Assembly: GCF_026684035.1 (NCBI RefSeq)
Contig: NZ_CP113361.1
Coordinates: forward strand, 186,001 to 250,000
Direction of reading: 5' to 3'
Length of the DNA: 64,000 bases
DNA from: Methanogenium organophilum
GTDB lineage: Archaea; Halobacteriota; Methanomicrobia; Methanomicrobiales; Methanomicrobiaceae
Under the pieces are notes generated by a model. The model was not told the DNA's origin, did not search any database, and saw only the letters and a program-made list of their open reading frames with translations. Position numbers and translations under genes: made by a program. This document shows positions 47,002 through 56,583 of this stretch, piece after piece (position 1 is the first letter of the stretch; every line of letters begins with the position of its first letter).

Positions 47002-47010
47002 TTTATATTA
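47002..47010 (+). promoter_or_regulatory. TATA box for cdc48
   Basis: TTTATATTA, with purine-rich AAAAT just upstream. Predicted transcription start around 47030, leaving a leader of about 25 nt that includes the GAGGAG ribosome binding site at 47039-47045. Confidence 0.6.
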
Positions 47011-47054
47011 TCGTACCTTTACTATTGGTAAATATACATGAGGAGAAGACAGAA

Positions 47055-49529
47055 ATGACATCATATTCACCTATAGAAGTTACCGTAAAAGAGGCCGCAC
47101 ATGAGGATGCAGGACGTGGCATTGCCCGTATCAGTACAGACATAATGAACACCCTCGGGTTGCGAAGCGGTGATGTGATTGAAATTTGCGGACGCGAGAA
47201 GGCAGCAGCCATCATATGGCCGGGATATCCTGAAGACCGGGGAAGGGCGATTATCCGCGTCGATGGCAATATCCGGACCAACGCCCGGATAGGCATTGAT
47301 GAGAAGGTTACCATCCGGAAGGCCGAGGTGAACGAGGCAAAGAAGGTGGTCATTCAGCCGACACATCCGGTTCGTCTCAGCGGATTCGAACAGTCGTTTG
47401 CCCGGATGATTGCAGGGCGCCCGGTTGTTGAAGGGCAGCAGTTCCGTGTCGCTCTTCTGGGCACAACGCTCACCTTTGTCATCACAAAACTCTCCCCGAA
47501 GGGCGTGGGCATTGTCACCCAGAACACAGAAGTAGAACTTAAAGAAGAGCCATACAGCCCAAAGGAAGGAAAAAAGGCACAGGATTTGCCTGATATCCAC
47601 TACGAGGACATCGGTGGTCTCGGGCGGGAGCTCGATCAGGTCCGTGAGATGATTGAGCTTCCGCTTCGTCACCCTGAGATCTTTGACCGTCTGGGAATTG
47701 AGCCGCCCAAGGGAGTGCTCCTGTACGGCCCGCCGGGCACCGGTAAGACACTGATTGCAAAGGCGGTTGCAAACGAGGTGGATGCACACTTCATCACCCT
47801 CTCAGGCCCGGAGATCATGAGCAAGTACTACGGGGAGTCCGAGGGAAAACTCCGGGAGGTCTTTGAGGAGGCACAGGAGAATGCACCGACCATCATCTTC
47901 ATCGATGAAATCGATTCCATTGCCCCAAAGCGCGCAGAGACAAAGGGTGAGGTAGAACAGCGGATCGTTGCCCAGCTCCTCGCACTCATGGACGGGCTGA
48001 AGGGACGCGGCGAGGTCATTGTGATTGCCGCGACAAACCTGCCGGACAATATTGACCCTGCACTCAGGCGCGGAGGCCGGTTTGACCGCGAGATTGAGAT
48101 CGGAATCCCCGATAGAAAGGGACGTCTGGAGATCTTTCAGGTTCACAGCCGGGGTGTTCCCCTTGACCTGGAGTCAGTCTCCCTGACGACGGATGAGGAA
48201 CATGTCACAGAAGGTGAAGGTGTAACGGATGAGGAACGCCGAAGGAAGAAGTTCCTTGAGCCCTATGCGGCAGCCACCCACGGATTTGTCGGTGCAGACA
48301 TCGCACTGCTTGTGAAGGAGGCCGCCATGCATGCACTGCGCAAGACAATGGAAGGCATCCAGATGGATAAGGAAATCCCGCTTGAGATCCTCGAAACACT
48401 GCGGGTAACTGAAGACGACTTTAAGGCAGCCCTCACCAATGTCGAACCGTCTGCCATGCGTGAAGTCATGGTAGAAATTCCGGAGGTCACATGGGATGAT
48501 GTGGGCGGCCTTGAGGATATCAAGACCGAACTGACTGAAGCGGTAGAATGGCCACTGAAGTACCCGGAGATATTTGAACGCCTCGACACACGACCGCCAT
48601 CCGGCATCCTCCTCTTCGGTCCGCCGGGCACTGGCAAGACACTGCTCGCCAAGGCAGTCGCAAATGAGAGTGAATGCAACTTCATCTCCATAAAAGGCCC
48701 AGAGCTCCTCTCAAAGTGGGTCGGTGAATCAGAAAAGGGAATACGTGACATCTTCCGGAAGGCACGCCAGGCAGCGCCATCAATCATCTTCTTCGATGAG
48801 ATTGATTCCCTGCTCCCAAAGCGCGGCAGCTACGAAGGTTCGTCCCATGTTACCGAGGGTGTGGTCAGCCAGATCCTGACCGAACTTGACGGACTCGAAG
48901 AGCTCAACAACGTCACCATCCTCGGCGCGACAAACCGACCGGATATGCTTGACGACGCGATGATGCGCCCCGGAAGGTTTGACCGTGTCGTCTATGTCCC
49001 CCCGCCCGACAGGGAATCACGCAGGAAGATCTTTGCCGTGTACCTCAACGATGATGAATCAGTCCTTGCAGGGGATGTTGACATCGGGGCATTGGTCGAT
49101 GCAACAGAAGGGTATGTCGGTGCAGATATCGAAGCGCTGATCAGGGAGGCAAAACTCGGTGCAATGCGGGAGTTCATTACTGCCATGGCAGGAAAGGCCG
49201 ACCATGAACGCAGCGATGCTCTCGCGAATGTCCGGGTGACAAAGAAGCATTTCGATACGGCGATGAAGAAAGTCAAGGCAACCCTTGACAGGGAAGCTAT
49301 CGAAAAGAACGAACGGCTTGCATGGGGCTTCCTCTACAATGAGGAGGAACGCTCTCTCCTTGAGAAGGCAGGATCTGTCCTCACCCGGGCAGGGTTCGGC
49401 CATCAGGACAATAAAGCTGTGCAGAATGCCCGAAAAGCGCTCAGAGAATCAACATTTGGGAAGAAGAAAAAGGATTTCCCGGCAATAAAGGAACAAACAG
49501 AGGGCCTTGAGGCCCTTCTGGAATCCTGA
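47055..49529 (+). CDS. Cdc48/VCP/p97-type AAA ATPase
   Basis: 824 aa. N-terminal double-psi barrel domain (about 1-180), D1 with GPPGTGKT (about 226) and IIFIDEID (about 281), D2 with GPPGTGKT (about 522) and IIFFDEID (about 579). Archaeal Cdc48 unfolds proteins, often for the proteasome. D1 has an acidic insert around residues 375-395 ([15 protein letters not shown]). ATG 47055 follows GAGGAG; an in-frame GTG/TTG start at 47025 is unlikely. Confidence 0.96.
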   Translation: MTSYSPIEVTVKEAAHEDAGRGIARISTDIMNTLGLRSGDVIEICGREKAAAIIWPGYPEDRGRAIIRVDGNIRTNARIGIDEKVTIRKAEVNEAKKVVIQPTHPVRLSGFEQSFARMIAGRPVVEGQQFRVALLGTTLTFVITKLSPKGVGIVTQNTEVELKEEPYSPKEGKKAQDLPDIHYEDIGGLGRELDQVREMIELPLRHPEIFDRLGIEPPKGVLLYGPPGTGKTLIAKAVANEVDAHFITLSGPEIMSKYYGESEGKLREVFEEAQENAPTIIFIDEIDSIAPKRAETKGEVEQRIVAQLLALMDGLKGRGEVIVIAATNLPDNIDPALRRGGRFDREIEIGIPDRKGRLEIFQVHSRGVPLDLESVSLTTDEEHVTEGEGVTDEERRRKKFLEPYAAATHGFVGADIALLVKEAAMHALRKTMEGIQMDKEIPLEILETLRVTEDDFKAALTNVEPSAMREVMVEIPEVTWDDVGGLEDIKTELTEAVEWPLKYPEIFERLDTRPPSGILLFGPPGTGKTLLAKAVANESECNFISIKGPELLSKWVGESEKGIRDIFRKARQAAPSIIFFDEIDSLLPKRGSYEGSSHVTEGVVSQILTELDGLEELNNVTILGATNRPDMLDDAMMRPGRFDRVVYVPPPDRESRRKIFAVYLNDDESVLAGDVDIGALVDATEGYVGADIEALIREAKLGAMREFITAMAGKADHERSDALANVRVTKKHFDTAMKKVKATLDREAIEKNERLAWGFLYNEEERSLLEKAGSVLTRAGFGHQDNKAVQNARKALRESTFGKKKKDFPAIKEQTEGLEALLES

Positions 49530-49551
49530 AGATACCAAAACACGTAGTAAC

Positions 49552-50019
49552 ATGACAAAAAAACAGGACAGGCAAACCATTCCATTCATTGAACTCATGT
49601 ACTGCCTCTTCGAAGATGCGGTGAACAGGGGTGAGATACCTCCCGGAGAATATTCTGTCATTATCTCCAAAGATATCCCCCCGACAGATGAGGAAGACGG
49701 GTGCCTATCACGTGAGGAGATCCCCGACATCTGTGAACCGGTTTCGGAATGCCATGAACACGATGGCATTGTGACAATCACTGCAGATCTCTATGGCGCA
49801 TCCCCGGAAGAAATCCGGTACACTCTTCACCATGGAGTGCTCTACCTCGCCGCACATGCGGAAAGCGTCATCTACCGCGCGGCATACCCGGTAGAAGAGG
49901 GAGCCGCAGAAACACTCACCAGAACATTCAAAAACGGCGTAATCGAGTTTACTTACAAAAAAGAAGAACGTAGATCAGGAAACGTAGTGCCCGATACAAA
50001 AAACACCAATACGGACTGA
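49552..50019 (+). CDS. Hsp20/alpha-crystallin-like small heat shock protein
   Basis: 155 aa. A central alpha-crystallin-like domain (DGIVTITADLYGASPEEI ... YRAAYPVEEGAAETLTRTF ... VIEFTYKKEE). The N-terminal 65 residues are variable. It starts 22 nt after cdc48, suggesting a shared protein-quality-control operon. The C-terminal IXI motif is not evident. Confidence 0.75.
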   Translation: MTKKQDRQTIPFIELMYCLFEDAVNRGEIPPGEYSVIISKDIPPTDEEDGCLSREEIPDICEPVSECHEHDGIVTITADLYGASPEEIRYTLHHGVLYLAAHAESVIYRAAYPVEEGAAETLTRTFKNGVIEFTYKKEERRSGNVVPDTKNTNTD

Positions 50020-50070
50020 CCTCTGAAAAGAAGGGAATGGATAATTACCACTGCGTATATATCACGATGC

Positions 50071-50967
50071 ATGAAGACCCTGCGGCACTATCTCGATGAA
50101 ACAGCATGTGAAGAACCGCTCAAAGACCTCATTGAGCTCATCGCATACCAGTCCATTCCTATCCGGGATGCATTCATTGACAACCAGACATATGCCGATA
50201 CAGAGAATGTCTATGGAGAAGAGCAGGCAGCCCTTGACAAATGGGCAGACCAGCATATCATCTCTGTTCTTGGGGAATCCGGATTTGTAAAAGCAATCGC
50301 TTCAGAAGAACAGGCAGACATTGTCCGGTTTCCCGATGCATATGGCGATTACTCAGTGGTGATGGACCCGCTTGACGGATCATCCCTGATTCAGGTCAAT
50401 CTCGCAGTTGGCACCATAATCGGCATATACCGCGGCGGGGACCCCCTGCAGAAGGGAGAGGATCTTGCCGTTGCTATGTATATGCTCTACGGGCCAATGA
50501 CAGTGCTGGCACTCACGGTCGGAGATGGCGTATTCACCTTTGCCATGAATTCCGAAGGGATTTTTGTACTCCTGAAAGAGGACATTCAGATGCCTGAGGG
50601 AAAGCTCTTCGGAAGCGGCGGCCTCCGGAATGAATGGCTTCCGGGACATCAGGATTTCATCAGCCTCTGCGAACAAAGCGGCGGGAAACTGAGATATTCC
50701 GGATCCTTTGTCGCTGATTTCCACCAGATACTGACATACGGCGGAGTATACTGCTACCCGGCAGTCGTAGGGAAACCCGAAGGAAAACTGAGACTGGTCT
50801 TTGAAGGGAACCCGATCGGCTTCATTGCAAAACAGGCAGGTGGGGCAATCAGCGATGGCACGCAGGACCTCCTTACGATTTTGCCGGAAAAACCGGATCA
50901 CCGTACACCGATTTATGTCGGAAGCAGAAAAATCATTGAATCAGCAGAATCATGTATGAAACAATAA
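50071..50967 (+). CDS. fbp: Fructose-1,6-bisphosphatase class I
   Basis: 298 aa. MDPLDGSSLIQVNL is the metal/substrate signature; TIIGIYR, GSFVADFHQIL and the C-terminal GFIAKQAGGAISDG are also typical. It makes fructose-6-phosphate for gluconeogenesis. Most methanogens rely on a bifunctional class V enzyme, so a plant/bacterial-type class I FBPase is notable but known in some Methanomicrobiales. ATG 50071. Confidence 0.92.
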   Translation: MKTLRHYLDETACEEPLKDLIELIAYQSIPIRDAFIDNQTYADTENVYGEEQAALDKWADQHIISVLGESGFVKAIASEEQADIVRFPDAYGDYSVVMDPLDGSSLIQVNLAVGTIIGIYRGGDPLQKGEDLAVAMYMLYGPMTVLALTVGDGVFTFAMNSEGIFVLLKEDIQMPEGKLFGSGGLRNEWLPGHQDFISLCEQSGGKLRYSGSFVADFHQILTYGGVYCYPAVVGKPEGKLRLVFEGNPIGFIAKQAGGAISDGTQDLLTILPEKPDHRTPIYVGSRKIIESAESCMKQ

Positions 50968-51030
50968 AACTGTTTCAAATCAATATCCAGTGACTATGTA
51001 GGGCGGATATGATCCTCACATACTTGGCAG

Positions 51031-51048
51031 ATGGGAGATATCTCCCAT
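51031..51048. promoter_or_regulatory. Perfect 18-bp palindrome upstream of LSm operon
   Basis: ATGGGAGATATCTCCCAT, with no loop. It lies 50-67 nt upstream of the ATG at 51098. A TATA-like TTTAACTATTTTATAA (about 51073-51088) follows it. The position suits an operator or activator site; it is less like a terminator since no T tract follows. Confidence 0.55.
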
Positions 51049-51097
51049 TATGCCCATGGTTCAAAGAAAAGTTTAACTATTTTATAACACCACTTAA

Positions 51098-51340
51098 ATG
51101 GAGATGGTAAACAGTATTGTCCTCCCGATCAAAAAAGTATTCGCTCTGGTAGATTCTCAGATTTCTGTGGAAATTAAAGACGATGAGCGGGTGCTTCAGG
51201 GGCGGCTTGTCGCAGTTGACGAGCACCTCAATATCCAGATGGATCAGACAAGCGAATTTACAAATGGCCAGAGAGGACGGACACTTGGAACTGTTGTAAT
51301 CAGGGGAAGCAACATCCTGACAATCGCACCAATTCTCTGA
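51098..51340 (+). CDS. LSm/Sm-like RNA-binding protein
   Basis: 80 aa. Sm1 (VSVEIKDDERVLQGRLVAVDEHLNIQM in part: LQGRLVAVDEHLNIQM) and Sm2 (GTVVIRGSNILTI) motifs define an archaeal Sm-like protein that forms a ring and binds U-rich RNA. It precedes a winged-helix gene by 14 nt. ATG 51098 or 51104. Confidence 0.93.
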   Translation: MEMVNSIVLPIKKVFALVDSQISVEIKDDERVLQGRLVAVDEHLNIQMDQTSEFTNGQRGRTLGTVVIRGSNILTIAPIL

Positions 51341-51353
51341 AAAGGCTAATACT

Positions 51354-51698
51354 ATGAAAGACCTTGCCGAAAGAGCACTCAGGGAAATACAATCGCATCC
51401 AGAGGGGGTTCTTCAGAGTGAACTCTGGAAACTGCTTGACATTGACAGCAGAAAATGCTCACGTGTCGTAAAAGGACTCCTTGACGACGATAAAGTTGAA
51501 CGAATTGAGTATCGAAGGGAGGGACAAAGAACCTACCTCCTGAAGGCAAAGAAACCTGCAGTAGACCCGGCGCTTCTGCTTGCCGGAGGAGAACTTCTCC
51601 CCTGTATCTGCTGTGAAGAAGAGTGCGAAGTGCTGACGTGCCCCCTGCTCCTCGACTGGATGTATCAACTTGCCATCGAAGAGTATGAGGAAAAATAG
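51354..51698 (+). CDS. Winged-helix protein with C-terminal Cys cluster (TFE-beta-like?)
   Basis: 114 aa. Residues 1-65 form a winged helix (PEGVLQSELWKLLDIDSRKC ... GLLDDDKVERIEY). The C-terminal 35 residues have Cys at 84, 86, 87, 91 and 96 (PCICCEEECEVLTCPLLLDW), enough to bind an Fe-S cluster or zinc. One winged helix plus a C-terminal Cys4 cluster is the layout of archaeal TFE-beta/RPC39; a generic MarR-like regulator is the alternative. Downstream of LSm. Confidence 0.75.
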   Translation: MKDLAERALREIQSHPEGVLQSELWKLLDIDSRKCSRVVKGLLDDDKVERIEYRREGQRTYLLKAKKPAVDPALLLAGGELLPCICCEEECEVLTCPLLLDWMYQLAIEEYEEK

Positions 51699-51733
51699 AA
51701 ACGTTTTTCACCAACATTTTCCTTTTTTTCAGT

Positions 51734-52231
51734 GTGAAAGAGGAGAATGAACGAGCGACATCACAGGTGACTGCAACCCTTTTGCTTGTGGCAATCACCG
51801 TAATTATCGCGATAATTCTCCTGCAGTCTTTTTCCATCCCCGACTTTAACTGGGGATACTCAGAACCGCCGGTTATATTCAAAATCACCTCAATCAGCTC
51901 CTCATCACCGACATATGAAAGTCAGGTATTCCTGAGGAATATTGCAAAACAGGATTATCAAAATCAGGAACTCTCAGCAGATATCTATTGCAATGACAAA
52001 CTGCTCCCCTGCACCATTGAAACCCTGAATACCCATGATTTCATCTCTACTGCCCATTATGGAGTGAAAAATCTTAAAGGGACGGGAGGGTCCAGTGAAA
52101 CATGGAATTATAATCAATTGCTTCGAATCGACCTTTCAGATGGTTTCATTCACCCAGGGGATACCATAACAGTCGACATTATTGAAATCGCAACAGACAC
52201 CGTAATATCACGGGATTCCATGGAAGCATAA
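51734..52231 (+). CDS. Archaeal type IV pilin-like protein
   Basis: 165 aa. The N-terminus ERATSQVTATLLLVAITVII is the Pilin_N (DUF1628) class III signal: a charged leader, cleavage near Ser/Gln, then a hydrophobic helix. The rest is a beta-rich outer domain with two Cys (about residues 86 and 92). It would be processed by a prepilin peptidase and assembled into pili or a pseudopilus. GTG start at 51734. Single gene with no pilus ATPase nearby. Confidence 0.85.
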   Translation: MKEENERATSQVTATLLLVAITVIIAIILLQSFSIPDFNWGYSEPPVIFKITSISSSSPTYESQVFLRNIAKQDYQNQELSADIYCNDKLLPCTIETLNTHDFISTAHYGVKNLKGTGGSSETWNYNQLLRIDLSDGFIHPGDTITVDIIEIATDTVISRDSMEA

Positions 52232-52282
52232 CCTTTCCTCAAAAAAGAGTTTCATATATATATAAATCAAAAATTTCCGGTA

Positions 52283-52651
52283 ATGAAGGTAAACCTCAAA
52301 CGGTATGGCTTATACCTTGTCAGATGGCAGTTATCCACGCCAATTCTCGCAGGGGTTGGCATAATACTTGCATCGATGGGCGCCCTTACGGCAGCAATTG
52401 TCGCAAACCTGATCGGTGGTCTCATCTTCTTCTGGGTTGACCGCTTCATCTTTACCTCAGAAACGCTGGATGCACAGTGGGAAGTAAAAGAGAATATATG
52501 CTGTGTGGACTGCGGAAAAATAACACGTGGATACCGGCTGGTTAAAACGCAGACCTACGACCGGTCAGATGATCCTGAACCTGAATTCCGGTGTGAGGAC
52601 TGTTCCATTAAAAAATCAGAGGTACTGAAACAGCAGGGACATAACCACTAA
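52283..52651 (+). CDS. Membrane protein with C-terminal zinc ribbon
   Basis: 122 aa. Two hydrophobic helices (about 18-37 and 39-58, LSTPILAGVGIILASMGALT...LIGGLIFFWVDRFIF), then CCVDCG and CEDC cysteine pairs about 35 residues apart forming a likely zinc ribbon. A conserved methanogen family without known function; the first part recalls GtrA-like membrane proteins, and a glycosyltransferase follows 67 nt downstream. Confidence 0.65.
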   Translation: MKVNLKRYGLYLVRWQLSTPILAGVGIILASMGALTAAIVANLIGGLIFFWVDRFIFTSETLDAQWEVKENICCVDCGKITRGYRLVKTQTYDRSDDPEPEFRCEDCSIKKSEVLKQQGHNH

Positions 52652-52718
52652 CAATATACAAATAACAATCGCAGAAACCTCCAAGAATATTATAGAGTGG
52701 CGACACAAACCTTATACA

Positions 52719-53642
52719 ATGGTTATCGACCGCAGTCAGGTCTGTATCTTTATTCCGACCCTTAACGAGGAACCGACAATCGGAGAACTCATTTCCCGGT
52801 TCAGGGAACAGGGATATTCAGATATTTTTGTCATGGATGGCAACAGTACTGACAGGACTGCAGAGATTGCAGAAAAAGCCGGTGCTGAGGTAGTGCTGCA
52901 GCAGTCACGCGGCAAGGGTAACGCCATCATCGAGAGCATAGGATACTTCCGGAGGCCCTATATCCTGATGCTGGACGGGGATATGACCTATCTTCCTGAG
53001 GATGCGGAACAGATGATCGAACCCCTCTTTTCAGGATGTGATCATGTCATCGGAAACCGGCTGGAGTTTCCGGAAAAAGGTGCACTGTCACGCCTCAATC
53101 TCTTCGGGAATAAGGTAATCAATGATCTCTTCCGGATGGCCCATGGGCGCTACCTGGCAGATATTCTCTCAGGATATCGGGCATTCACCCTTGAAAGTAT
53201 CCGCCAGATGAACCTCCGGGAAGAGGGATTTGGCATTGAGACCGAAATATCGTCCGAGTCAATCCGCAACCAGCAGAAAATAACGGTAGTCCCGGTTCAT
53301 TATGTTAAACGGCCGGGCACAGCGACAAAACTCCGGCCGTTCCATGACGGGGCAAAGATCATCTCCACCCTATACCGCCTTGCAAAACGCAGCAACCCGA
53401 TGTTTTATTTCGGGATGATCGGCGGCGTCATCACCATTCTGGGTGCTCTCACAGGCATCTATGTAGTCTTTGAATGGCTCAACGACATTGAACACCTGCC
53501 GTTAACCATCCTTACCGCCCTTCTCATAATGGGAGGAATTCAGGTCTTTATGTTCGGCATCCTGAGTGACATCATGCTTGCAAACCAGCAGGAGCTCAGG
53601 AGGGAGATCCAGAGCCTCAAAAATCAGAGGCCGCCGCAATAG
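52719..53642 (+). CDS. aglJ: Glycosyltransferase family 2, AglJ-like (N-glycosylation)
   Basis: 307 aa. FIPTLNEEPTIGELI, MDGNSTDRTAE and the DxD-type MLDGDMTYLPEDA fix the GT2 fold; two C-terminal membrane helices (about 228-250 and 262-284) anchor it. AglJ transfers the first hexose to dolichyl phosphate for S-layer and archaellin/pilin N-glycosylation, which fits the pilin nearby. The 3' end overlaps the convergent aldolase gene by 26 nt. Confidence 0.88.
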   Translation: MVIDRSQVCIFIPTLNEEPTIGELISRFREQGYSDIFVMDGNSTDRTAEIAEKAGAEVVLQQSRGKGNAIIESIGYFRRPYILMLDGDMTYLPEDAEQMIEPLFSGCDHVIGNRLEFPEKGALSRLNLFGNKVINDLFRMAHGRYLADILSGYRAFTLESIRQMNLREEGFGIETEISSESIRNQQKITVVPVHYVKRPGTATKLRPFHDGAKIISTLYRLAKRSNPMFYFGMIGGVITILGALTGIYVVFEWLNDIEHLPLTILTALLIMGGIQVFMFGILSDIMLANQQELRREIQSLKNQRPPQ

Positions 53643-54153
53643 ACAGTATTCGGGCGGCATGCTCAGCTGCAGCAGTCAGTATATATCCTTTCACAAGGGT
53701 ATCCGCACGCGCAAAGGTTCCGTGACCCCGTGCGACAACAAGGGGTGCGGAGACAAGAGCGGCCCCGATATTTTCTGCAAGAAGATCCGTACCCGGCTCC
53801 CCATCTACAACAGGAATGGTAGGTAAGAGCATCTTTCCTTCACTGTCTGCGGGAATGATAGTATCACGGGAGAGGGAAAGCGCAACAGAATACGGGGGGT
53901 GTGCATGTACAATGGCTGCTGCATCCGTTCGCCTGTACACCTGCAGGTGGACACGATATTCACTGGATGCGCCTGTACCTGCAATTCCCTCATCCGAGAC
54001 AAATACCGACCGGGCAGGTACATCCAGAAACGAACCTGTCGGCGTAATTTCAAACCCACCCTCCACGCGCCGGGAGAGATTGCCAAATACCGACGACACC
54101 AGTCCTTCCTGATGAAGTCGCGTCCCAATATTCAGAAATTCGATATCATGCAT
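53617..54153 (-). CDS. Class II aldolase/adducin family protein
   Basis: 178 aa. GNLSRR near residue 25, ITPTGSFLDV, and metal-binding VHAHPPYS and ARGHGTFARA are class II aldolase motifs. Archaeal relatives include L-fuculose-1-phosphate aldolase, proposed to supply lactaldehyde for coenzyme F420 synthesis; that role is possible but not shown here. ATG 54153 is within the end of the next gene upstream (22-nt overlap). Confidence 0.85.
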   Translation of the reverse strand: MHDIEFLNIGTRLHQEGLVSSVFGNLSRRVEGGFEITPTGSFLDVPARSVFVSDEGIAGTGASSEYRVHLQVYRRTDAAAIVHAHPPYSVALSLSRDTIIPADSEGKMLLPTIPVVDGEPGTDLLAENIGAALVSAPLVVARGHGTFARADTLVKGYILTAAAEHAARILSIAAASDF

Positions 54154-54755
54154 TCATTACACCTCTTTTTGATACAGTATTTTTTTGCATACTCAACAAA
54201 CCAGGCATGGCACTGCCGGTGTGCCCGGTAGTCCTCAGGCAACATACGCTGGAAAAGCGCCTGCAGGTCTTCACCCCTCAGAGATATTCCTGCACAGGCA
54301 CAGATACGGTGTGTATAAGCGTCAATAACAAAGACAGGCCGATTAAACCCGTAGCAAAGAATACTGTCCGCAGTTTCCGGCCCAATGCCTTTTATTGCAA
54401 GAAAAAAGGCGCGCAGACGCGGTGTGGAGTATTCCCGTAATTGTTCTATTCCACCGTTGGATAATACCGTACGTGCAAGACATTTCAGCCGATCGCGCTT
54501 TATCCGGTAGAACCCGGTACAAAAAATCGCGTGCTCAAGAGCACAGTCAGAAGCCTCATCTATTCCCCTGAGAGAACAGACACCAGCTTCACGGAGACGC
54601 CTCAGTGCGATCTCAACATTTTCCCAGCGTGTCTGCTGAGTCAGTATAGCGCCGATCATCACTTCTTCAGGATCGCCCGGCCACCACTCAATGGTACCAT
54701 ATGACCTCTTTAAATGGGTTATAATCTGTTCAGCCTTCTGTTCCTCCGGAGTCAT
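54132..54755 (-). CDS. HhH-GPD DNA glycosylase/endonuclease III-like (COG2231)
   Basis: 207 aa. The helix-hairpin-helix IKGIGPETADSILCYGF, catalytic Asp in VFVIDAYTHRI and a lysine-free first half fit a COG2231 base-excision protein. Cysteines CIKKRC and NEC near the C-terminus suggest an [4Fe-4S] cluster, though spacing is not the classical Cx6Cx2Cx5C. It is presumably involved in base-excision repair. Confidence 0.85.
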   Translation of the reverse strand: MTPEEQKAEQIITHLKRSYGTIEWWPGDPEEVMIGAILTQQTRWENVEIALRRLREAGVCSLRGIDEASDCALEHAIFCTGFYRIKRDRLKCLARTVLSNGGIEQLREYSTPRLRAFFLAIKGIGPETADSILCYGFNRPVFVIDAYTHRICACAGISLRGEDLQALFQRMLPEDYRAHRQCHAWFVEYAKKYCIKKRCNECMISNF

Positions 54756-54761
54756 GCCGGT

Positions 54762-55034
54762 CTATTCTGTCAGGGGTTCGAGCATGCGTTTAAGCGTATC
54801 GGCCGGAGTAACTCCTTCCAGACGCTCCTTAATCTCCCCGTCCTTCTCAATCACCAGCGTCGGCACAACCATAATACCATACTTCTGTGCAAGTTCGAGA
54901 TTGTCGTCCACATCGATTTTTTTTATTTCGACTGCATCTCCCATCATCTCTTTGAGTTTTTCAAGTTCGGGAGTCTGAAGCTTACAGGGTCCGCACCATA
55001 CTGCGAAAAAGTCCATCAATACTGGTTTTGCCAT
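54762..55034 (-). CDS. Thioredoxin
   Basis: 90 aa. Active site WCGPCK at residues 13-18, then KKIDVDDNLELAQKYGIMVVPTLV with cis-Pro. A short archaeal thioredoxin/glutaredoxin-like redox protein. It lies 6 nt upstream of the glycosylase gene and may be co-transcribed with it and the aldolase gene. Confidence 0.93.
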   Translation of the reverse strand: MAKPVLMDFFAVWCGPCKLQTPELEKLKEMMGDAVEIKKIDVDDNLELAQKYGIMVVPTLVIEKDGEIKERLEGVTPADTLKRMLEPLTE

Positions 55035-55098
55035 AATAGATCCTCATGCAAATGTGAGAAAAAGAGAGATATAAGTATTGTGATGGGTGACGGCAGGT

Positions 55099-56583
55099 TC
55101 AGCGGTCACCCGGTTTTTTGGAAAGGATTGCCATAATGATCTTTCCATAGGCAGGACGGGTGATGAGCACACCAATCAGCACACCGAGGATAGTGATAAT
55201 GGCAAATCCGCGCAGATTTGCAAGGTCCATCACAGCAAGCGGCAGCATCGCGATGACCGTTGTACACGCAGCCACCATAATGATGCCCAACGCACGGTTA
55301 AACCGTTTCAGATAGAGATTCTCCGACGGAACCCGGCCTTCATAGATGACTTCATCGGTGATCACCACAAGCTGGTCAATACCCGTTCCCAGGACAGCAA
55401 TCAGACCGGCAATACTTGCAAGGTCCAGCTGCTGAAGATAGGTCGCGATACCCAGCAGAATAATGATCTCTGCGATGTTCGTTCCAATCATCGGAAGCAC
55501 AATCGCCGGTTCGCGGTACCAGTAGTATACCGTTGCAGCGACAGCCATGAGAGCCAGAAGACCCGCAATTACTGACATTACCTTGAAATGTTCACCAAGA
55601 CTTGCAGAGACAGTACCTGATCCGGCAATCTCCACATCAACCGGCAGTGCACCGGCGCGCAGGTGAATTTCAAGCGTTTTTGCGTCTTCCAGACCTTCTT
55701 CGCCAGACCCGGTCGTTGCACGAAGTTCACGTACAGGAGCCGTCTTCAGCTCTGTTGCCAGTGTGGGGTTCAGGCTCGCGCTGTAGACCATCTCATCATC
55801 GAGGAGCATCATGATCTCATGGGCTTCCGGATTGGTCGTGGCACCATAGGTAATGGCAGCGTCCCGGAAGGCAGCGGCACCACCTTCAGTGAGGGTAAAA
55901 CCGACTCCCCAGACGTCGCTGCCGGGCGGATCCTGTGTCGGTGTTGACACACTCTTGATGGCATCCCCATAGAGCACATGCTCAGTCTCATTCCCGGTTG
56001 TCTCAATCCGAATTTCAAACTTACCCTGCGAACCAACGATCTCCTGTGCCGTTGCGATGTCAACGCCGGCAAGTTCAAGCCTGATGTACTGGGTCACACC
56101 ATTCAGACCGGTGATAGTATTGATACGGGCATCCTTTGTCCCGAGATTATTGACCTTATTCTCTAAAATCAGCTTAATCTGGTCAGCCGTATCCGGTGAG
56201 ACCCCATCTTCATAGGTGACGATTGTTGCTCCGTTCTCCTCAAAGACCGTTTCCAGTTCTTCGCGGCTAAACGGCGCCCGTATCTCCAGCCGGTCTTCTT
56301 CAAAGAGGAATACCTCAGCGTCCAGTGCTTCTCCAATGCGTGCCGCAAAGATCTCCGGATCTTCATCAGTATCAAACCGGACAACTTCGGACTGGAATGA
56401 CAGCTGAATCCATGAACCACCTTCAAGATCCAGTCCCAGCTGAAGGTTTCCGGTCATCCCGTTGGATACACCCGGGGGAATGACATAGATACTCACAATC
56501 GAGAAAACCACCAAAAGGAGCATCAGAGCAACACGCCAGTCTTTCAGTGTCTTAATTAATCCACCGGAATTATCATCACTCAT
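55099..56583 (-). CDS. secD: Protein translocase subunit SecD
   Basis: 494 aa. N-terminal TM helix, LGLDLEGGSWIQL, a large extracytoplasmic domain and five more helices with GTGIDQLVVITDEV, the archaeal form of the RND motif. With SecF it assists Sec export using the proton gradient. ATG 56583 overlaps the SecF stop (ATGA). Confidence 0.95.
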   Translation of the reverse strand: MSDDNSGGLIKTLKDWRVALMLLLVVFSIVSIYVIPPGVSNGMTGNLQLGLDLEGGSWIQLSFQSEVVRFDTDEDPEIFAARIGEALDAEVFLFEEDRLEIRAPFSREELETVFEENGATIVTYEDGVSPDTADQIKLILENKVNNLGTKDARINTITGLNGVTQYIRLELAGVDIATAQEIVGSQGKFEIRIETTGNETEHVLYGDAIKSVSTPTQDPPGSDVWGVGFTLTEGGAAAFRDAAITYGATTNPEAHEIMMLLDDEMVYSASLNPTLATELKTAPVRELRATTGSGEEGLEDAKTLEIHLRAGALPVDVEIAGSGTVSASLGEHFKVMSVIAGLLALMAVAATVYYWYREPAIVLPMIGTNIAEIIILLGIATYLQQLDLASIAGLIAVLGTGIDQLVVITDEVIYEGRVPSENLYLKRFNRALGIIMVAACTTVIAMLPLAVMDLANLRGFAIITILGVLIGVLITRPAYGKIIMAILSKKPGDR

